From contig NZ_RWJF01000001.1 of the NCBI RefSeq assembly GCF_003970925.1, positions 2,970,501-3,034,500 on the forward strand: 64,000 nt of DNA. The letters are read 5' to 3'. The position numbers and the translations under genes were made by a program. The stretch comes from Sphingomonas ginkgonis (GTDB lineage: Bacteria; Pseudomonadota; Alphaproteobacteria; Sphingomonadales; Sphingomonadaceae). The notes below the pieces were generated by a model. That model was not told the origin of the DNA. It worked only from the letters and a program-made list of their open reading frames with translations, and did not search any database. Below are positions 8,629 through 17,447 of the stretch, piece after piece. Position 1 is the stretch's first letter. Each line of letters begins with the position of its first letter.

Positions 8629-8715
8629 TCGTCATCCCGGCGAAGGCCGGGATCTCAGGTGGCGAGGATGTTGCGGCTAGTCTCGCGGGGCCCCGCCTTC
8701 GCCGGGGTGACGACC
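8629..8715. repeat. REP-like inverted repeat pair
   Basis: The left element reads GTCATCCCGGCGAAGGCCGG and the right element is its approximate inverse, GCCTTCGCCGGGGTGACGAC. About 40 bases separate them. It lies between the paaZ remnant and the end of atpF and may terminate the atp transcript coming from the right. Confidence 0.75.
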
Positions 8716-8723
8716 AAGCGTGT

Positions 8724-9266
8724 TTAGCGCCGTCCCAGCCCGGCGATCGCCTGGTCGACCAGCGCCTTGTCGGCCTTGCCGTCGCCGCGTTCGGCGATGA
8801 GGCGGGCGGCGGCTCGGGCGGCGGCGTCGGCGGTCGTGGCGCGCAGCTCGGCGAGCGCGGCGCGCTCCTCGGCGGCGATCTTGTCCTCGGCGATCCGGCC
8901 GCGGCGCTCGACCAGCGTCTCGGCGTCTTCCTTCGCCTTGGCGAGGATCTGCTCGGCCTCGTGGTGCGCGCGCTCGAGGAGGTGCCTGGCATCCTCCGCC
9001 GAAGCCTGGGCCTTGACCTCATATTCGGCGCGGATGGCCTGCGCCTCGCGTCGCAGCGCGGCGGCCTCGTCGAGCTGCTCGCGGATCGCCGCGATCTTGC
9101 CGTCGAGGCTCTTGCCGATCGCGCCCGGCACCTTCTTCCACAGAAGGATGACGATCACGACGACCATCGCCAGCGCGACGATCCCCGGCGCGGCGAGCCC
9201 GAAGGCGGTCGCCTCGGCATGCTCACCCGACGGCGCCTCGGTCGATGCGACGTGCGGCTCAGCCAT
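8724..9266 (-). CDS. atpF: F0 ATP synthase subunit b
   Basis: A 180-residue peripheral stalk subunit. One N-terminal membrane helix (about residues 25-45, GIVALAMVVVIVILLWKKVP) is followed by a long, Ala/Glu/Arg-rich coiled coil to the C-terminus that binds the F1 head. The start ATG 9266 lies eight bases inside the end of the b' gene, indicating coupled translation. An in-frame extension upstream reads through the b' gene and is not used. It is the last gene of the F0 cluster. Confidence 0.93.
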   Translation of the reverse strand: MAEPHVASTEAPSGEHAEATAFGLAAPGIVALAMVVVIVILLWKKVPGAIGKSLDGKIAAIREQLDEAAALRREAQAIRAEYEVKAQASAEDARHLLERAHHEAEQILAKAKEDAETLVERRGRIAEDKIAAEERAALAELRATTADAAARAAARLIAERGDGKADKALVDQAIAGLGRR

Positions 9267-9753
9267 GGACCAGCTCCTGCGAAACGGCGGCACGGGCGGC
9301 GGCCGGGTCGACGGCAAAGCCGGCCACCCGCTCGACCATCGCCTGGGTCGCCTCGGCCGCGACCGCCTCGATCTCGGCGAGCGCCGAGCGGTGGCTCTCC
9401 GCGATCCGGGCGAGCGCGTCCTGGCTACGACCCTCGATCGAGCGGTCGGCCTCGGTCACCCGGGCCTCGGTCGCCTGCGCGGCCGCGGCCTTGGCGTCGG
9501 CCGCGAGCTTGGCGGCGTCTGCCCGGCTCTTGTCCATCGCCGCCCGATATTCTTCCTCGAGCCGGTCGGCCGTCTCGCGGGCCTTGCCGGCTTCCGCGAG
9601 ATCGCCGGCGATCTTGGAGTCGCGCGCGTCCACCGTCGACTGGATCTTCGGCAGCATGCCGACACCGATCACGACGAAGATCGCGCCGAAGAAGATCGCC
9701 AGCCAGAACAGCTGCGATGCATAGACTTCGCCGAGCTGGCTGATCTGAGGCAT
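9259..9753 (-). CDS. F0 ATP synthase subunit b'
   Basis: A 164-residue second peripheral stalk subunit, as in alphaproteobacteria and chloroplasts, which use b and b' instead of a b homodimer. The N-terminus QLFWLAIFFGAIFVVIG is the membrane anchor, preceded by a short periplasmic segment. The rest is a charged coiled coil. The gene lies 30 bases after atpE and overlaps atpF. Confidence 0.92.
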   Translation of the reverse strand: MPQISQLGEVYASQLFWLAIFFGAIFVVIGVGMLPKIQSTVDARDSKIAGDLAEAGKARETADRLEEEYRAAMDKSRADAAKLAADAKAAAAQATEARVTEADRSIEGRSQDALARIAESHRSALAEIEAVAAEATQAMVERVAGFAVDPAAARAAVSQELVHG

Positions 9754-9783
9754 GGCCGACCCTACCGAGCTTCTATCCGTCGC

Positions 9784-10011
9784 TTAGGCGACGAACAGCA
9801 GGATCATCGCGACGACGAACGCGAGCAGGCCGAGAAGCTCCGACGCGGCGAAGCCGATGAACAGGCGGCCCTGCTGGCTGTCGGCGGCGGCCGGGTTGCG
9901 AAGCGCGCTCTCGAGGAACGAGCCGAACACGTTGCCCACCCCGAGGGCGGCCATGCCGACGCCGATCGCGGCGAGACCGGCACCGAGAAGCTTGGCGGCG
10001 TTTGCGTCCAT
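9784..10011 (-). CDS. atpE: F0 ATP synthase subunit c
   Basis: A 75-residue hairpin of two membrane helices that forms the proton-driven rotor ring. The glycine-rich first helix carries GLAAIGVGMAALGVG, the polar loop carries RNP (residues 38-40), and the second helix holds the proton-carrying E58 in FAASELLGL. Length and motifs are normal for an H+-type ring; no sodium-site signature is evident. It lies between atpB and the b' gene. Confidence 0.95.
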   Translation of the reverse strand: MDANAAKLLGAGLAAIGVGMAALGVGNVFGSFLESALRNPAAADSQQGRLFIGFAASELLGLLAFVVAMILLFVA

Positions 10012-10036
10012 GATGTGTAACTCCTGTCTGAAAGGC

Positions 10037-10828
10037 TTAGTGAAGGTTGATGGCGTCGTTGAGGTACAGCGACGTCAGAAGCGCGAAGACATAGGCCTGG
10101 ATGGCGGCGACGAGCAGCTCGAGCAGCGTGATGCCGATCATCAGCACGAAGCTGGGGATCGAGACGACCAGCGGCACCCAGCCCGCCGAAGCGTTCATGC
10201 CGTTGACGACGAAGCCGGCGAGCACTTCCATCAGGATGTGCCCGGCGGTGATCGCGACGAACAGCCGCAGCCCAAGCGAGAAGGGCCGCATCAGGAAGCT
10301 GACCAGCTCGATGGGGAAGATGGCGGCGGCCATCGGTCCCTTGACGCCGTGCGGCACGAACAGGCTGAAGAAGTGGAAGCCGTGCTTGGCGAAGCCGACG
10401 ATCAGGACGATCGAGAACGACAGGATCGCGAGGATCCCGGTGACCGTCAGGTGGCTGGTGACCGCGAACGGATGGTAGCCCGGGACCAGCGCCACCGGCA
10501 GCATGCCGAGGATGTTGGCGAACAGGATGAACATGAACAGCGAGAAGACATAGGGCACGAAGCGACGGCCCTTGGGCCCGATGTTCGTGTCCATCATGTT
10601 GGTGATGAAACCGGTGAAGCCCTCGACCGCGGCCTGCCAGCGGCCGGGCACCAGCTCGCGGCGCATGCCGCCCATCATGAAGATCCACAGCGCGACGAAC
10701 GTCAGCGCCATCCACAGCGCCGAGTTGGTGAAGGCGATATTGTGACCGGCAATCGTCCAGTCGCGACCGAACAGGGGTTCGATCATGAACTGGTGCATCG
10801 GATCGATCTTGCCGCTTTCGGCCGCCAC
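10037..10828 (-). CDS. atpB: F0 ATP synthase subunit a
   Basis: A 263-residue, polytopic membrane stator subunit that forms the two proton half-channels. The essential arginine is in the SLGLRLFVAITAGH segment of the fourth to fifth helix. Other family marks are NILGMLPV and the C-terminal helix rich in Leu with QAYVFALLTSLYLNDA. Translation starts at GTG 10828. It lies 34 bases after atpI and 25 bases before atpE in a single operon. Confidence 0.95.
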   Translation of the reverse strand: MAAESGKIDPMHQFMIEPLFGRDWTIAGHNIAFTNSALWMALTFVALWIFMMGGMRRELVPGRWQAAVEGFTGFITNMMDTNIGPKGRRFVPYVFSLFMFILFANILGMLPVALVPGYHPFAVTSHLTVTGILAILSFSIVLIVGFAKHGFHFFSLFVPHGVKGPMAAAIFPIELVSFLMRPFSLGLRLFVAITAGHILMEVLAGFVVNGMNASAGWVPLVVSIPSFVLMIGITLLELLVAAIQAYVFALLTSLYLNDAINLH

Positions 10829-10862
10829 GCTTTAGTCCCTCTACGCGTTTGGCCGGCGCGCC

Positions 10863-11177
10863 CTAGGGCCGCCGGTTCGCAAGCTTGAAGATGCTCCAGA
10901 AGCCGCCCACGGTGCCGAGCACCAGGAAGACCACCAGCAGCACATGCCCAGTGTGGAACAGCCGATCGAGCACCCAGCCGATCAACGCTCCGCCGACGAG
11001 ACCGCCGATAAGGGTCGAAAGGACACGCTGGCCGAGCTGCTCATTGGCATCCGCGGCCGGCGCCCTGCCGGTCCTCACCGCTTCCTCCCGTTTCGCCTTC
11101 TGCAAGCGCTGTTCAAGCGCATCCAGCCGGGCGTCCGGGTTCAGCTTCGGGTCCTGCCCGGGCTCCTCGACTGCCAT
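10863..11177 (-). CDS. atpI: ATP synthase accessory protein AtpI
   Basis: A 104-residue protein with a charged N-terminal half (residues 1-45) and two membrane helices (about 50-70 and 78-95: STLIGGLVGGALIGWVLD and VLLVVFLVLGTVGGFW). AtpI proteins help assemble the c-ring. It leads the F0 operon, as in most bacteria. The F1 genes are not in this window, consistent with the split F0/F1 arrangement common in alphaproteobacteria. Confidence 0.9.
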   Translation of the reverse strand: MAVEEPGQDPKLNPDARLDALEQRLQKAKREEAVRTGRAPAADANEQLGQRVLSTLIGGLVGGALIGWVLDRLFHTGHVLLVVFLVLGTVGGFWSIFKLANRRP

Positions 11178-11357
11178 GATCCGTGTCTCCCCTCATGTGC
11201 GCGCCCGGGTCCGGATAAGCCGGTCGGCGGCGCGAAGGCGGTCAGGAACATGGCGGCGTCCAGGGGCCCGCCAAGGCGCCGCCCCTTTATGAACCGGGCG
11301 CGCGCTAGTCAACCGCGAGTCTGGCCGGTTGGACCAACGGACGGTAGAAGTAGGCGC

Positions 11358-12215
11358 ATGCGCCGAGTGTCGATCGTCCCGCTTCTCCTCGCAACCGCGG
11401 CTTGCGGGCAACAGGCGGAAAGCCGCAACCGCGCCGAGCCGGTGCGCGCCACCGCCGAAGCGCCACGGGCCAGCGGGGCGCGACCCGACGCGGTGGCTCG
11501 TGCGCGGGCGCCGTCCCCGGCCAGCGCCCGGTCGGCCAAGGCGGTGAGCATCGACGACGATGCTCCGCTGCTCGACTTCCATTATGCGTGGCCCGCCGAG
11601 GCGAGCGCCATTCCCGAGCTCGCGCGCCGCTTCCGGCTCGATGCGGAGCGGACCAAAGCCGCGGCGCTCACGGCCGCGGCGCAGGACCGGAAGTCCGCGC
11701 AGGCCGACGGGCGCGAGTTCCACCAGCACCTGCTCCACCGCGACTGGACGATTGCCGGCGACAGCGCGTCGCTGCTCTCGCTGCGCGGCTCGATCGAGAC
11801 TTTCACCGGCGGCGCGCATGGCAGCCATGGCACGCTCTCGCTGCTGCGGAACCGTCGCCAGAACCGCGAGGTCGGGATCGAGACCCTGCTCGCCCCCGGG
11901 CAAAGCTGGTCCGGGGCGATCCGCGCCCCCTTCTGCGTGCTGCTCGACCGCGAGCGGGCGAAGCGTCGCGGCGAGCCGGTCCGCAAGGGCGACCTGTTCG
12001 GCGACTGTCCCAAGGCGAACGAATTGCGGCTGCTGCTCGCCGATGGCGACGGGGATCGCCGCTTCGACCATGTGCTGGTGGTGGCCGACGAATATGTCGC
12101 CGGCCCCTATGCCGAGGGTCGCTACGTGATCCCGTTGCCGATCACGGCCGCGATGGCGGCGCGGATCCGGCCCGAGCTGCGCGCCGAGTTCAGGCCTCAG
12201 CCGCCGGTGCAGTAG
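11358..12215 (+). CDS. Lipoprotein with DUF3298/RsiV-like domain
   Basis: A 285-residue exported lipoprotein. The signal peptide is short, with lipobox LATAAC placing the lipidated cysteine at residue 16. A low-complexity Ala/Arg/Pro linker covers about 20-60. The folded part begins with LLDFHYAWPAEA and has GGAHGSHGTLS in the middle, matching the DUF4163/DUF3298 pattern found in RsiV and PdaC-type proteins. ATG 11358 is chosen because it gives a complete signal peptide; an upstream extension reads through the atpI promoter region. It converges with ydbL, overlapping by 19 bases. Function is unknown beyond an envelope role. Confidence 0.8.
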   Translation: MRRVSIVPLLLATAACGQQAESRNRAEPVRATAEAPRASGARPDAVARARAPSPASARSAKAVSIDDDAPLLDFHYAWPAEASAIPELARRFRLDAERTKAAALTAAAQDRKSAQADGREFHQHLLHRDWTIAGDSASLLSLRGSIETFTGGAHGSHGTLSLLRNRRQNREVGIETLLAPGQSWSGAIRAPFCVLLDRERAKRRGEPVRKGDLFGDCPKANELRLLLADGDGDRRFDHVLVVADEYVAGPYAEGRYVIPLPITAAMAARIRPELRAEFRPQPPVQ

Positions 12216-12577
12216 CTCGGCACCGGCGCGGACTCGCCCGGCTGGCGGCGGCGCCAGACATTGTCGGAGAGGAGATAGGCCTCGCCCACCTGCACGCGGG
12301 CGAGCAGGGTGCAGCCGGCGGTGATCCCGACCTCGGCGGGCGAGACTCCGCGCTGGGCGGCAAAGCGGGCGTAGAGCGTGCGCCGGCGGATGTTCACCCC
12401 GTCGGTCGCCGAGCGGACGATCCCGCCCTGCGGCTGCACCGTGCCGAGGAACCCGTCATAGCGTTCGCCCACCTGCCCGGCCAAGCGGGCGGCGGCGATC
12501 ACCGGCGAGTTCTGGGCCGGCGCCGGCCCGGCGAGAAGCGCCACCGCACCGGCCGCCAGGAGCAGCGCCCTGCGCAT
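12197..12577 (-). CDS. ydbL: YdbL family protein (DUF1318)
   Basis: A 126-residue secreted protein with a signal peptide ending near residue 22 (GPAPAQ). The mature part carries the DUF1318 pattern: GQVGERYDGFLG, then VNIRRRTLYARFAAQRGVS, then AYLLSDNVWRR. In E. coli, YdbL works with YnbE and YdbH in envelope phospholipid transport. The start overlaps the ynbE stop by one base (TGATG), confirming the conserved ydbH-ynbE-ydbL order. Confidence 0.9.
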   Translation of the reverse strand: MRRALLLAAGAVALLAGPAPAQNSPVIAAARLAGQVGERYDGFLGTVQPQGGIVRSATDGVNIRRRTLYARFAAQRGVSPAEVGITAGCTLLARVQVGEAYLLSDNVWRRRQPGESAPVPSYCTGG

Positions 12578-12825
12578 CAGCGGTTCGTCCCGCCACTCGG
12601 CGGAGTGGTCGTCGTGGCTGGCGGCGTGGTCGCGCCCGGGAAGGCCTGCGGGTTGGAGTTGATGAGGTTCTCGACGTCGCGCTGCAGCCGGACCAGCACC
12701 TCCTGCCGGATGTTGACGTTGAGGTTGATCTCGATCGGCTTCTCCGGGGTCTTGACCGAGATGCAGCCGGCGAGGGCCGGCGCCAGCACCGCGGCCGCGA
12801 CGCCGCCCCTGATCAGCTTGTTCAT
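12577..12825 (-). CDS. ynbE: YnbE-like outer-membrane lipoprotein
   Basis: An 82-residue lipoprotein with lipobox LAPALAGC and the family core CISVKTPEKPIEINLNVNI, which in YnbE pairs as a beta strand with the C-terminus of YdbH. A Pro/Thr-rich tail follows. It overlaps both neighbours (ATGA with ydbH, TGATG with ydbL), so the three products are made together. Confidence 0.92.
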   Translation of the reverse strand: MNKLIRGGVAAAVLAPALAGCISVKTPEKPIEINLNVNIRQEVLVRLQRDVENLINSNPQAFPGATTPPATTTTPPSGGTNR

Positions 12826-15800
12826 CGCTGGGTTCCATTGTCGTTGGGGGTGGGAGTGACCGTCACCTGGGTGGTGGCCGGCGGAGTCTGCGTCTGCTGC
12901 TTCTGCTCGGTGATGTTGCGGACGTCGGTGGCGATGCCCGGCACCTGGTCGAGCGGCCGCGGCAGCGCGTCGCCGATCACCGAGCGCGGGTCGCGCAGCG
13001 ACTTGGCGGTGGCGATGAGGGCGCGGAAGGGTCCCTTGATCGTGACGTTGAACTTGAGCGGCAGCTTGCGGGTGAAGGAGCGCAGCAGGTTCGCCGACCC
13101 GCTGGTCCCGAGCGAGACTTGGTCGATCGTCAGCCGGGTCGCGAATTCACCGGCCAGGTCGCCGTCGAGGCGGATGATCATCGAGCGATAGTTGATGTCC
13201 TTCAGCGCATCGAAGGCGAACTTGGCGACGAACCCGAGGTTGGCGCGGTTGACCGCCCCGGCGAAGCTCAGGCTGCCGCCCGGCGAGCGCGAATCGAGCC
13301 GGCCGCCGACGATCCGCCCGCCATTCTCGTCGAAGATCATCGGCAGCACGCCGTCGAACCGGCCGGTCGCGCCGATCCCCTGGTAGTTGAAGCTCTGAAC
13401 GAACCGGTTGGCGTCCAGCCCGACCACCTCGAAGGTCAGCCGCTTGGCGGTCGGCCGGCCGAAGTTGAGCACCGTCTCGCGGAGGTTGAGCCGGCCGCCC
13501 ATGAACGGCCAGGTTCCCCGCTCGACCCGCACGAGCTGGTCGCGCAGCAGCTGGAAGCTGATGTCCCCGTCGAGCACCTCGATGCCGGGATTGATCGAGG
13601 CGACATGGACCTTCTGCCCCGGCGGGGTGTGGAGGCCGAGCAGGTCGTCGAAGTGGACGGTTCCGGTCAGGCCGCTGACCGGGCCGAACGGCGCCGCCAG
13701 GTCCATCCCGGCGGTCGAGAAGTCGCCGGTCGAGGTGACCTGCTCGCCCGCCCAGCGGATCCGCCCCTCGCCCCGCAGCGTGCCGTTGACGAGCGCGATG
13801 ACACCCTCGGTCAGGCGGGTCAGCTGGTCGGGCTGGAGCTGGTTGCCGAAGGTCAGGCCGGGCACCTCCAGCAGCGCCTGTCCGCTCCCTGCCGCGAGGT
13901 GGTGCTCGATCCGGACGTCGGTCACCCGCACGCCCGTTCCCGGGTGGCGCAGCGAGCCGGCGGCGCGGATGAGGTCGCCGCCGAGCGTCAGGTGGAAGTC
14001 GTTGCTGTCGAGCGGGAAGAAGCGCGGCGCCGGGTCGCGATCCGAGACGGTGAGCCCACCGTCGACGCTCAGCGTCGAATTGCCGAAGCGGAACGCCGCG
14101 TCCGACTTGCTGATGAGCAGCGGCACCTTGCCGATGATCCCCCGCCCGTTCTGGTAGGTGCCGCTGATGACCGGCCCGGCGAACTGCCCCTGCAGCCGGT
14201 CGGCGGCGAGCTGGACCGGCGCCTGGGGGTTGCCGAGGCGGATCGCCGCCTGCTCGAGCGCGAAGCGGTTGCCCTCGGCGTAGCGGGCGGTGGCGGCGGT
14301 GATCAGCGCGGGCGAACTGCCGATGTGGCCGGCGAGCCGGAGGTTGCGCGTCTGCGCCGCGACATGGGTCGTCCCGCCGGGCGCCTTCCACACCAGCGCC
14401 GGCCCGGTCGCGCACAGCGGCAGCGCGGCATTCTCGAGCCGGATCGAGCCCGTCTGCACCAGACGGAAGCTGGCGGTCACGCAGCCGCGTCCGAAGGCGA
14501 AGCCGCCGCCCGGGTTGAACGTCCCGGCGACCGGCACGCGCAGGCCCTCGATCCGCCCGCCCGAGCCGAGCGGCCCGTCGAGCGTCACCACGGTCGCAAG
14601 ATCGGTGCTGTTGCCGGGTCCCGGTCCGAACCGCACCGGCTCCAGCGCGAGGCGCGAGCCGGCGACCGCATAGGGCTGCATTTCGAGGACACCACTCAAC
14701 GGACCGCCGCCGCGCGGCTGGCGGACCGTGAGCCGAGCGGTCGGCAGTCCGCCCCCGCTCGTCGCGACATCGCCGTCGATCCGGATTCGGCTGCTCGGCC
14801 AGTAGTAGGTGACCCCGTCCCCTCCCGAGACCCCGATGTGCGCGCCCGCCGGACTGTTGGCGTTGGCGGTCTCGATCCGCACCGCGCCGCCGCCGGGCAT
14901 GTTGACGAGGCGCAGCGAACCGTTGGCGTCGAAGCGCTGGAAAGTGCGGCTGAACGCCCCCGCGATGTTGGTCGCGATCGGCCCGACCGGCGTCCCCTTC
15001 GCCGCGTCGAGCGCGCCGGTCAGGCTTCGCACCACGGCGGGGTCGAGCGAGGTCCCGGTCGCGCCATAGTCGGCGACCAGCACCGCCCGGCCCTCGTTCG
15101 CGCTGAGGAAATAGCGACCCTTGAGCCGGGTCGAATCGGCGACGATGCTCGCCATCCGGGCACGGCGCGCGTTGAGGTCGATCGCCCCGCGGGTCGCCGC
15201 CGGGCTGCCGTCGAAGCTCAGCTTGCCGGCGATGTCGGCCAGCCCGTTGACCCCGGTGACGAGGCTGGCGACCTGCATCCGTCCCTGGCCCGTGTAGCTG
15301 CCGAAGCCTTCGGAGAAGCGGGCGTCGACGTCGAACAGCGGTTGCTGGAGCGCGAGCCGGCTCTTCGGACAGGCGAAGCGGTCGGCGGCGAGCGGGCCGA
15401 CGATGCGCGGCCGCCGGGCGTCGATCGACACCGCGACATTGGCGTGCATCCCGACCAGTTCGCAGGCGCCCGGCGCGATCCGCGAACTGGCGGCGGCGAG
15501 CCGGCCCTTGAACCCGCCGGTGAGATTGCCCGTCCCGGCGACCGCGATGCCGAGCGGCCCGTACGGGGTCTGCAGCGAGACGCTGGTGTCGGCGACATCG
15601 ACCGCGATATCGGGGAAGGCGAATGGCTTCTTGGAGGTCGAAGGCGCCGGGAGCAGCTTGTCGAGGTCGCCCCAACTGACCCGGTTGCCCGCGACCAGCT
15701 TGCCGTTGAGGCGGACGCCGCGGGCGACGATCCGGTAGACGCGCACCGTCCCGTTGAGGCGGATGCGCATCTGCACCCGGACCCGCTCGGCGGTGAGGTC

Positions 15801-16091
15801 GGGCCGCCGCAGATCGCCGATCACGAGATTGCTGATCTCCTGCGTGCGCAGCCCGATCTTGTCGAGGTGGTAGGAGGCGCGCACTCCGCGCTTCTGCATC
15901 TGGCGGGCGAGGATGTCGGTCGCGATCGGCTTCCGCTCGAGCCAGGCAGCGGCGATCATCAGCCCCGACAGGATCAGCAGGCCGACGAGGATGCGCGAGA
16001 CGATCCGCCCCATGCGGCGGCGATGGCGGACGACGACCACCTCCTCGGCGTCGCTCTCCGCAACCGCCCTCTCGCTCTCGTCCACCGCCAT
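12822..16091 (-). CDS. ydbH: AsmA-like intermembrane transport protein YdbH
   Basis: A 1089-residue protein. A cytoplasmic basic N-terminus is followed by one membrane helix (about residues 30-50, ILVGLLILSGLMIAAAW). The rest is a very long periplasmic region made of repeating beta-strand segments, as expected for AsmA-like bridge proteins that carry phospholipid between membranes. The C-terminal part (about 900-1040) includes GGRLDSRSPGGSLSFAG and ends in a Gln/Thr/Pro-rich tail. It is the first gene of ydbH-ynbE-ydbL. Length is larger than E. coli YdbH (about 880). The opposite strand has a long open frame through GC bias; it is not a gene. Confidence 0.9.
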   Translation of the reverse strand: MAVDESERAVAESDAEEVVVVRHRRRMGRIVSRILVGLLILSGLMIAAAWLERKPIATDILARQMQKRGVRASYHLDKIGLRTQEISNLVIGDLRRPDLTAERVRVQMRIRLNGTVRVYRIVARGVRLNGKLVAGNRVSWGDLDKLLPAPSTSKKPFAFPDIAVDVADTSVSLQTPYGPLGIAVAGTGNLTGGFKGRLAAASSRIAPGACELVGMHANVAVSIDARRPRIVGPLAADRFACPKSRLALQQPLFDVDARFSEGFGSYTGQGRMQVASLVTGVNGLADIAGKLSFDGSPAATRGAIDLNARRARMASIVADSTRLKGRYFLSANEGRAVLVADYGATGTSLDPAVVRSLTGALDAAKGTPVGPIATNIAGAFSRTFQRFDANGSLRLVNMPGGGAVRIETANANSPAGAHIGVSGGDGVTYYWPSSRIRIDGDVATSGGGLPTARLTVRQPRGGGPLSGVLEMQPYAVAGSRLALEPVRFGPGPGNSTDLATVVTLDGPLGSGGRIEGLRVPVAGTFNPGGGFAFGRGCVTASFRLVQTGSIRLENAALPLCATGPALVWKAPGGTTHVAAQTRNLRLAGHIGSSPALITAATARYAEGNRFALEQAAIRLGNPQAPVQLAADRLQGQFAGPVISGTYQNGRGIIGKVPLLISKSDAAFRFGNSTLSVDGGLTVSDRDPAPRFFPLDSNDFHLTLGGDLIRAAGSLRHPGTGVRVTDVRIEHHLAAGSGQALLEVPGLTFGNQLQPDQLTRLTEGVIALVNGTLRGEGRIRWAGEQVTSTGDFSTAGMDLAAPFGPVSGLTGTVHFDDLLGLHTPPGQKVHVASINPGIEVLDGDISFQLLRDQLVRVERGTWPFMGGRLNLRETVLNFGRPTAKRLTFEVVGLDANRFVQSFNYQGIGATGRFDGVLPMIFDENGGRIVGGRLDSRSPGGSLSFAGAVNRANLGFVAKFAFDALKDINYRSMIIRLDGDLAGEFATRLTIDQVSLGTSGSANLLRSFTRKLPLKFNVTIKGPFRALIATAKSLRDPRSVIGDALPRPLDQVPGIATDVRNITEQKQQTQTPPATTQVTVTPTPNDNGTQR

Positions 16092-16103
16092 GCTACGCTT
16101 GTG

Positions 16104-16128
16104 AACCCCTTATCGGCAACGTCGTTCC
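16104..16128 (-). promoter_or_regulatory. Possible EcfG-type promoter for ydbH
   Basis: On the minus strand GGAAC (16128-16124) is followed after 17 bases by GTT (16106-16104), just 13 bases from the ydbH start. The second element is GGTT rather than CGTT, so this is a weak call. Confidence 0.3.
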
Positions 16129-16184
16129 GCGAGCGGCACGAGAGGCGTTGCTCCGCGATCGCGTCACCATTATCCTATATCACC

Positions 16185-16865
16185 ATGGGCACCATGCCGA
16201 AGGCGTCCGAGGGACATCGCGCCCGCCTTCGGCAACGGCTGCTCGAGGGCGGTGGCGACGCATTGCTCGACCATGAGCTGGTTGAATATCTCCTGACGCT
16301 CGCCATTCCCCGCCGCGACACCAAGCCGCTCGCCAAGCGGCTGCTGGCAAGCTTCGGCGGGCTCGGTCCGCTGCTTTCCGCAAGCCCGGACGCGCTCCGC
16401 CGCGAGGGACTTAGCGACGGGGTGGTCGGCGCGCTGAGGATCGCGCAGGCCAGCGCGCTGCGATTGCTCGAGACGCGCGTGGAGGGGCGCCCGCTACTGT
16501 CGAGCTGGGATGCGCTCGGCGATTATTTGCAGGCGGCGATGGCGCACGAGAGCGTCGAGGAAGTGCGCGTGCTGTTCCTTAATGCCAAGAACATCCTGCT
16601 CGCCAATGAGGCGATGTGGCGCGGCTCGATCGACGAGGCGAGCGTCCATGTGCGCGAGGTCATCAGCCGCGCGATCGCGCTCGGCGCGGCGGCGATCATC
16701 CTCGTCCACAATCACCCATCGGGCGATCCGACCCCGAGCCAGGCCGACATCCGCCTGACCCGCGACATCATCGATGCCGGGCGGCACATGAAGGTGACGG
16801 TGCACGATCATGTGATCGTCGGCGCGACCGGCCGGACGAGCCTGCGAGGTCTGGGGCTGATCTGA
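16185..16865 (+). CDS. radC: RadC family JAMM protein, full length
   Basis: A 226-residue protein with an N-terminal helix-hairpin-helix-like region (HRARLRQRLLEGGGDALLDH, residues about 12-80) and a C-terminal JAB/MPN domain. The zinc motif is complete: HNHPSGDPTPSQAD with the two histidines and the aspartate, plus EVRVLFLN before it. Despite the name, a DNA-repair role is not well supported for RadC; the biochemical function is uncertain. ATG 16185 is chosen (MGTMPKASEGHR); the second ATG at 16194 is equally possible. A shorter paralogue lies at 35471. Confidence 0.92.
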   Translation: MGTMPKASEGHRARLRQRLLEGGGDALLDHELVEYLLTLAIPRRDTKPLAKRLLASFGGLGPLLSASPDALRREGLSDGVVGALRIAQASALRLLETRVEGRPLLSSWDALGDYLQAAMAHESVEEVRVLFLNAKNILLANEAMWRGSIDEASVHVREVISRAIALGAAAIILVHNHPSGDPTPSQADIRLTRDIIDAGRHMKVTVHDHVIVGATGRTSLRGLGLI

Positions 16866-16873
16866 CCGGGCGG

Positions 16874-17098
16874 TCAGCGGGCAATGCGATCCGGCCGGTG
16901 GGGAACCCGCACCACCTCGCCCTTGATCAGCTTGGAAGCGAGTTGGCTGCGGGCGCGGCGGGCGCCCTCGCTGCTCATGCAGACGAGGCGCACCCCGCCC
17001 GAGGTCAGCGGCTCAAAGGTCGAGATGCCGATGCCCATTTCCTGGCATTTCGCCGTGACCGCCCGAGGGGTCATGTTCAACAGCAGGACTCGGCTCAT
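16874..17098 (-). CDS. Small conserved hypothetical protein
   Basis: A 74-residue basic protein starting at ATG 17098, with GGAG eight bases upstream (a TTG four codons further up is the alternative). It begins SRVLLLNMTPRAVTAKCQE and ends with a basic VVRVPHRPDRIAR tail. The alternating alpha/beta pattern could be a small folded domain, but no family is recognised. Its 5' end overlaps the 3' end of the next gene upstream by 86 bases in another frame. Confidence 0.6.
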   Translation of the reverse strand: MSRVLLLNMTPRAVTAKCQEMGIGISTFEPLTSGGVRLVCMSSEGARRARSQLASKLIKGEVVRVPHRPDRIAR

Positions 17099-17447
17099 CG
17101 ACTTCTCCAATCATGGACGGGTTCGCCACGGCGTCCCCGTTGCGCTCTGCCGCGGGCGCGACGAGTTCGCGCTCCTGCTGGCGGGCGTAGAAATTCTGCT
17201 CCAGGCGGGTCAGCAGCGCTGCGCGCCGATCCCACTGGAGGGCGCTCCCCTCGTAGCGTTCACGCGCATGGGCGGTCTCGGCGGCAGCGGCGCGCTGCCG
17301 GTCCGCGGCCGCGTTCTCGTGGCAGGCCGACGCGCTTTCGTTCGCCCGGTTGGCGAAGTGCAGGCGCTGATCGCCCGCACCCTCGGCACCCGAACGGCGC
17401 CGCGGAACGACCGGCTCGTCCCGGTCGGGTGACGACGCCATGCTCAT
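17013..17447 (-). CDS. Hypothetical protein (144 aa), Ala/Arg/Glu-rich
   Basis: Not assigned to a family. The central part (about residues 35-95) is a predicted helix rich in Ala, Glu and Arg, ending NFYARQQEREL. It resembles the short charged helical proteins common in sphingomonads. The start overlaps the upstream gene by four bases (ATGA), supporting reality. The last 30 codons overlap the next gene and are Gly/His/Pro-rich, so the true stop or frame near 17100 is uncertain; a frameshift there would be one explanation. Confidence 0.45.
   Translation of the reverse strand: MSMASSPDRDEPVVPRRRSGAEGAGDQRLHFANRANESASACHENAAADRQRAAAAETAHARERYEGSALQWDRRAALLTRLEQNFYARQQERELVAPAAERNGDAVANPSMIGEVDEPSPAVEHDPSGGHGEMPGNGHRHLDL

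Noticed and set aside
13119..16865. 1248-codon open frame opposite ydbH reading into radC
   Set aside because: It is the radC frame extended backwards through the complement of ydbH. Only the radC part from 16185 is real.
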